Shown here one piece after another: positions 5,451 through 6,445 of a DNA stretch of 6,445 bases. The notes under the pieces are model-generated. The model saw nothing but the letters and a program-made list of their open reading frames with translations, was not told where the DNA came from and made no database searches. The DNA is from an uncultured Dehalococcoidia bacterium (lineage in GTDB: Bacteria > Chloroflexota > Dehalococcoidia > Lucifugimonadales > GCA-2712585). Where the stretch lies: positions 1 to 6,445 of the forward strand of contig CAJXDJ010000053.1 in the NCBI GenBank assembly GCA_913052045.1. The letters are read 5' to 3'. Each line of letters opens with the position of its first letter. The first letter of the stretch is position 1. Position numbers and translations under genes: made by a program.

Positions 5451-5646
5451 GCAACTTAATCACCGTAGGGTGGAAAGGTGACTATGGCGACTTAAGTGAG
5501 GATATACAATAGGGTGCTCAAATTCAATGACCATGGTGTCGCCATGGCCGTAATCCACCTTTTCCGTAATATATGACGCTGGTTAAAAGAGTATATTTGC
5601 ACGAGCAATCGCCCAATATTTATCTTACAGTGAATGTTCATCGGGT
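5451..5646. other. Intergenic region between the MMPL gene and the miniprotein gene
   Basis: I see no gene here that I trust. It includes a short hairpin TCACC/GGTGA (5460-5464 with 5477-5481), a CCATGG hairpin (5529-5549) and a weak minus-strand promoter candidate. The candidate has -10 TATACT at 5595-5590 with TTGGGC at 5616-5611, only 15 nt apart. It would drive the miniprotein/157-residue pair. Short open frames on both strands are of chance quality. Confidence 0.4.
5529..5549 (-). repeat. CCATGG-CGACA-CCATGG hairpin downstream of the MMPL gene
   Basis: Minus-strand RNA reads GGCCATGG, loop CGACA, CCATGGTC: eight pairs including one G-U. The plus-strand version has an A-C mismatch at that pair, so the structure favours the transcribed minus strand. 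Only scattered Ts follow (ATTGAATTTG), so an intrinsic terminator is possible but weak. It lies about 100 nt after the MMPL stop codon. Confidence 0.35.
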
Positions 5647-6445
5647 CTAATCACTGGTTTTATCCGAAAGAAAAGGCCACCAATTCCAGCGACCCAAAAG
5701 CATTACGAAAGATGGGACCATAAAGCCTCTTATAAAGAAGGTGTCTATTACCACGCCCAAAGCAACAACAAATCCCAGTTGAAATAAATCTCTTAGTGGC
5801 AAAATTGTCAGTGCAGTGAATGTTCCAGCAAGGATTATTCCCGCAGACGTTATAACTCCTCCGGTACTGGTTATGGCTCTCTTGGTTCCATTCCTGATCC
5901 CATGGGTTTCCGCTTCTTCCTTAACTCTAGAAATTATGTAGATATTGTAGTCGACTCCCAGGGCAACCAAGAAAATAAACATAAATATAGGCACGCCACT
6001 CCCTACACCGGAGTGTCCTAATACAAATTGGAAAAAAATCACAGAGATCCCCAGACTCCCAAAGAAGCTGAGTACTACACTTGCAAGCAGGTACAAAGGA
6101 GCGAGAATCGCTTTGAGAAGTATCACCAGGATTACAAATATAATTATTAAAACGATTGGAGCTATGGTTTTTATGTCTCTATTGTTAGCAGATTTGGTAT
6201 CGTATTGAATTGCTGTGTCACCTCCCACAACGATCTTTCTTATGGGATATGAATTGAACTGATCGAGAGATTGCCTTATAGATTTTATCTTCTCTAAGCT
6301 TTCCAAGGATCCGGGGTCATCTTGGAAGACTACGTCCAAGCGTACGATTCTTCCAGAGTTTGACATTAACCGCTCGGCTGCCAAGTAGGATTCGAACAAA
6401 TAGTTTTCATTTGGGAGTTCACCGAAAGTTGGAGTGATGTTCATC
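5647..6445 (-). CDS. MMPL/RND-family transporter, C-terminal half only
   Basis: The 266 visible codon positions are the end of a larger inner-membrane transporter (family members usually 700-1000 residues). The frame is open at the window edge, and the Met at 6444 is probably internal. Counting from that Met, residues 1-90 are the end of the second extracytoplasmic porter domain (GRIVRLDVVF, VVGGDTAIQYD). Membrane helices follow at about 91-112, 117-140, 150-172, 195-217 and 221-250. The third contains LGVDYNIYIISRVKEE, with Asp165-Tyr166 corresponding to the proton-relay Asp-Tyr pair of MmpL3-type proteins. STGGVITSAGIILAGTF and LGVVIDTFFIRGFMVPS are also family hallmarks. MMPL proteins use the proton gradient to export lipids or other hydrophobic molecules. 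The substrate here cannot be told. It ends with TAG at 5649-5647. Confidence 0.93.
   Translation of the reverse strand, partial: MNITPTFGELPNENYLFESYLAAERLMSNSGRIVRLDVVFQDDPGSLESLEKIKSIRQSLDQFNSYPIRKIVVGGDTAIQYDTKSANNRDIKTIAPIVLIIIFVILVILLKAILAPLYLLASVVLSFFGSLGISVIFFQFVLGHSGVGSGVPIFMFIFLVALGVDYNIYIISRVKEEAETHGIRNGTKRAITSTGGVITSAGIILAGTFTALTILPLRDLFQLGFVVALGVVIDTFFIRGFMVPSFVMLLGRWNWWPFLSDKTSD

Noticed and set aside
5492..5641. 49-codon minus-strand ATG frame beginning 5 nt after the MMPL stop
   Set aside because: It has no ribosome binding site, no coherent hydrophobic or domain pattern, and an equally protein-looking frame overlaps it. Chance is likely.
1..6445. CRISPR array, riboswitch, insertion sequence or rRNA
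   Set aside because: No regularly spaced repeats, no recognisable aptamer core, no terminal inverted repeats with a transposase, and no rRNA-like sequence were seen on either strand.

Overview
This AT-rich bacterial window has nearly all genes on the minus strand, so transcription reads from high to low coordinates. The organism is not named by the sequence. A low-GC marine Chloroflexota lineage (Dehalococcoidia/SAR202-like) is my best guess. It rests on remembered gene order (topA, xer, aroQ, M24 peptidase) together with an MMPL transporter, so treat it as inference.

Region 1 (1-4133, minus) is a compact housekeeping operon in transcription order: DNA topoisomerase I (topA), a Xer-type tyrosine recombinase, type II 3-dehydroquinate dehydratase (aroQ) and an M24 Xaa-Pro peptidase cut off by the window start. 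The joints are very tight: 8 nt, a 4-nt ATGA overlap, and 0 nt. This points to one transcript with translational coupling. TopA and Xer both act on chromosome topology and segregation. AroQ (shikimate pathway) and the peptidase are unrelated metabolic passengers. In Bacillus the last pair (yqhS-yqhT) precedes efp, so efp is a reasonable guess for the gene just outside the window. AroQ carries Arg where the family normally has a substrate-binding His.

Region 2 (4134-4790) has no long gene. It holds the topA leader, with candidate -10 elements and GATC-centred inverted repeats, and a possible 49-codon plus-strand ORF with a good ribosome binding site and a TTG start. It also holds a minus-strand tRNA-Ser(GGA) with encoded CCA and its own sigma70-like promoter, and a bulged inverted repeat directly after the next gene. 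Two longer open frames over the tRNA are false.

Region 3 (4791-5428, minus) is a two-gene unit of unknown function. A 54-codon TTG-initiated membrane miniprotein ends in TAATG, its stop overlapping the ATG of a 157-residue soluble orphan protein. The miniprotein's ribosome binding site lies in one arm of a strong imperfect inverted repeat whose other arm is inside its own coding sequence. This suggests RNA-structure control of the pair and is the most interesting undescribed feature here.

Region 4 (5429-6445, minus) is a structured intergenic stretch followed by the C-terminal half of an MMPL/RND-type transporter, whose N-terminal half lies beyond the window end.
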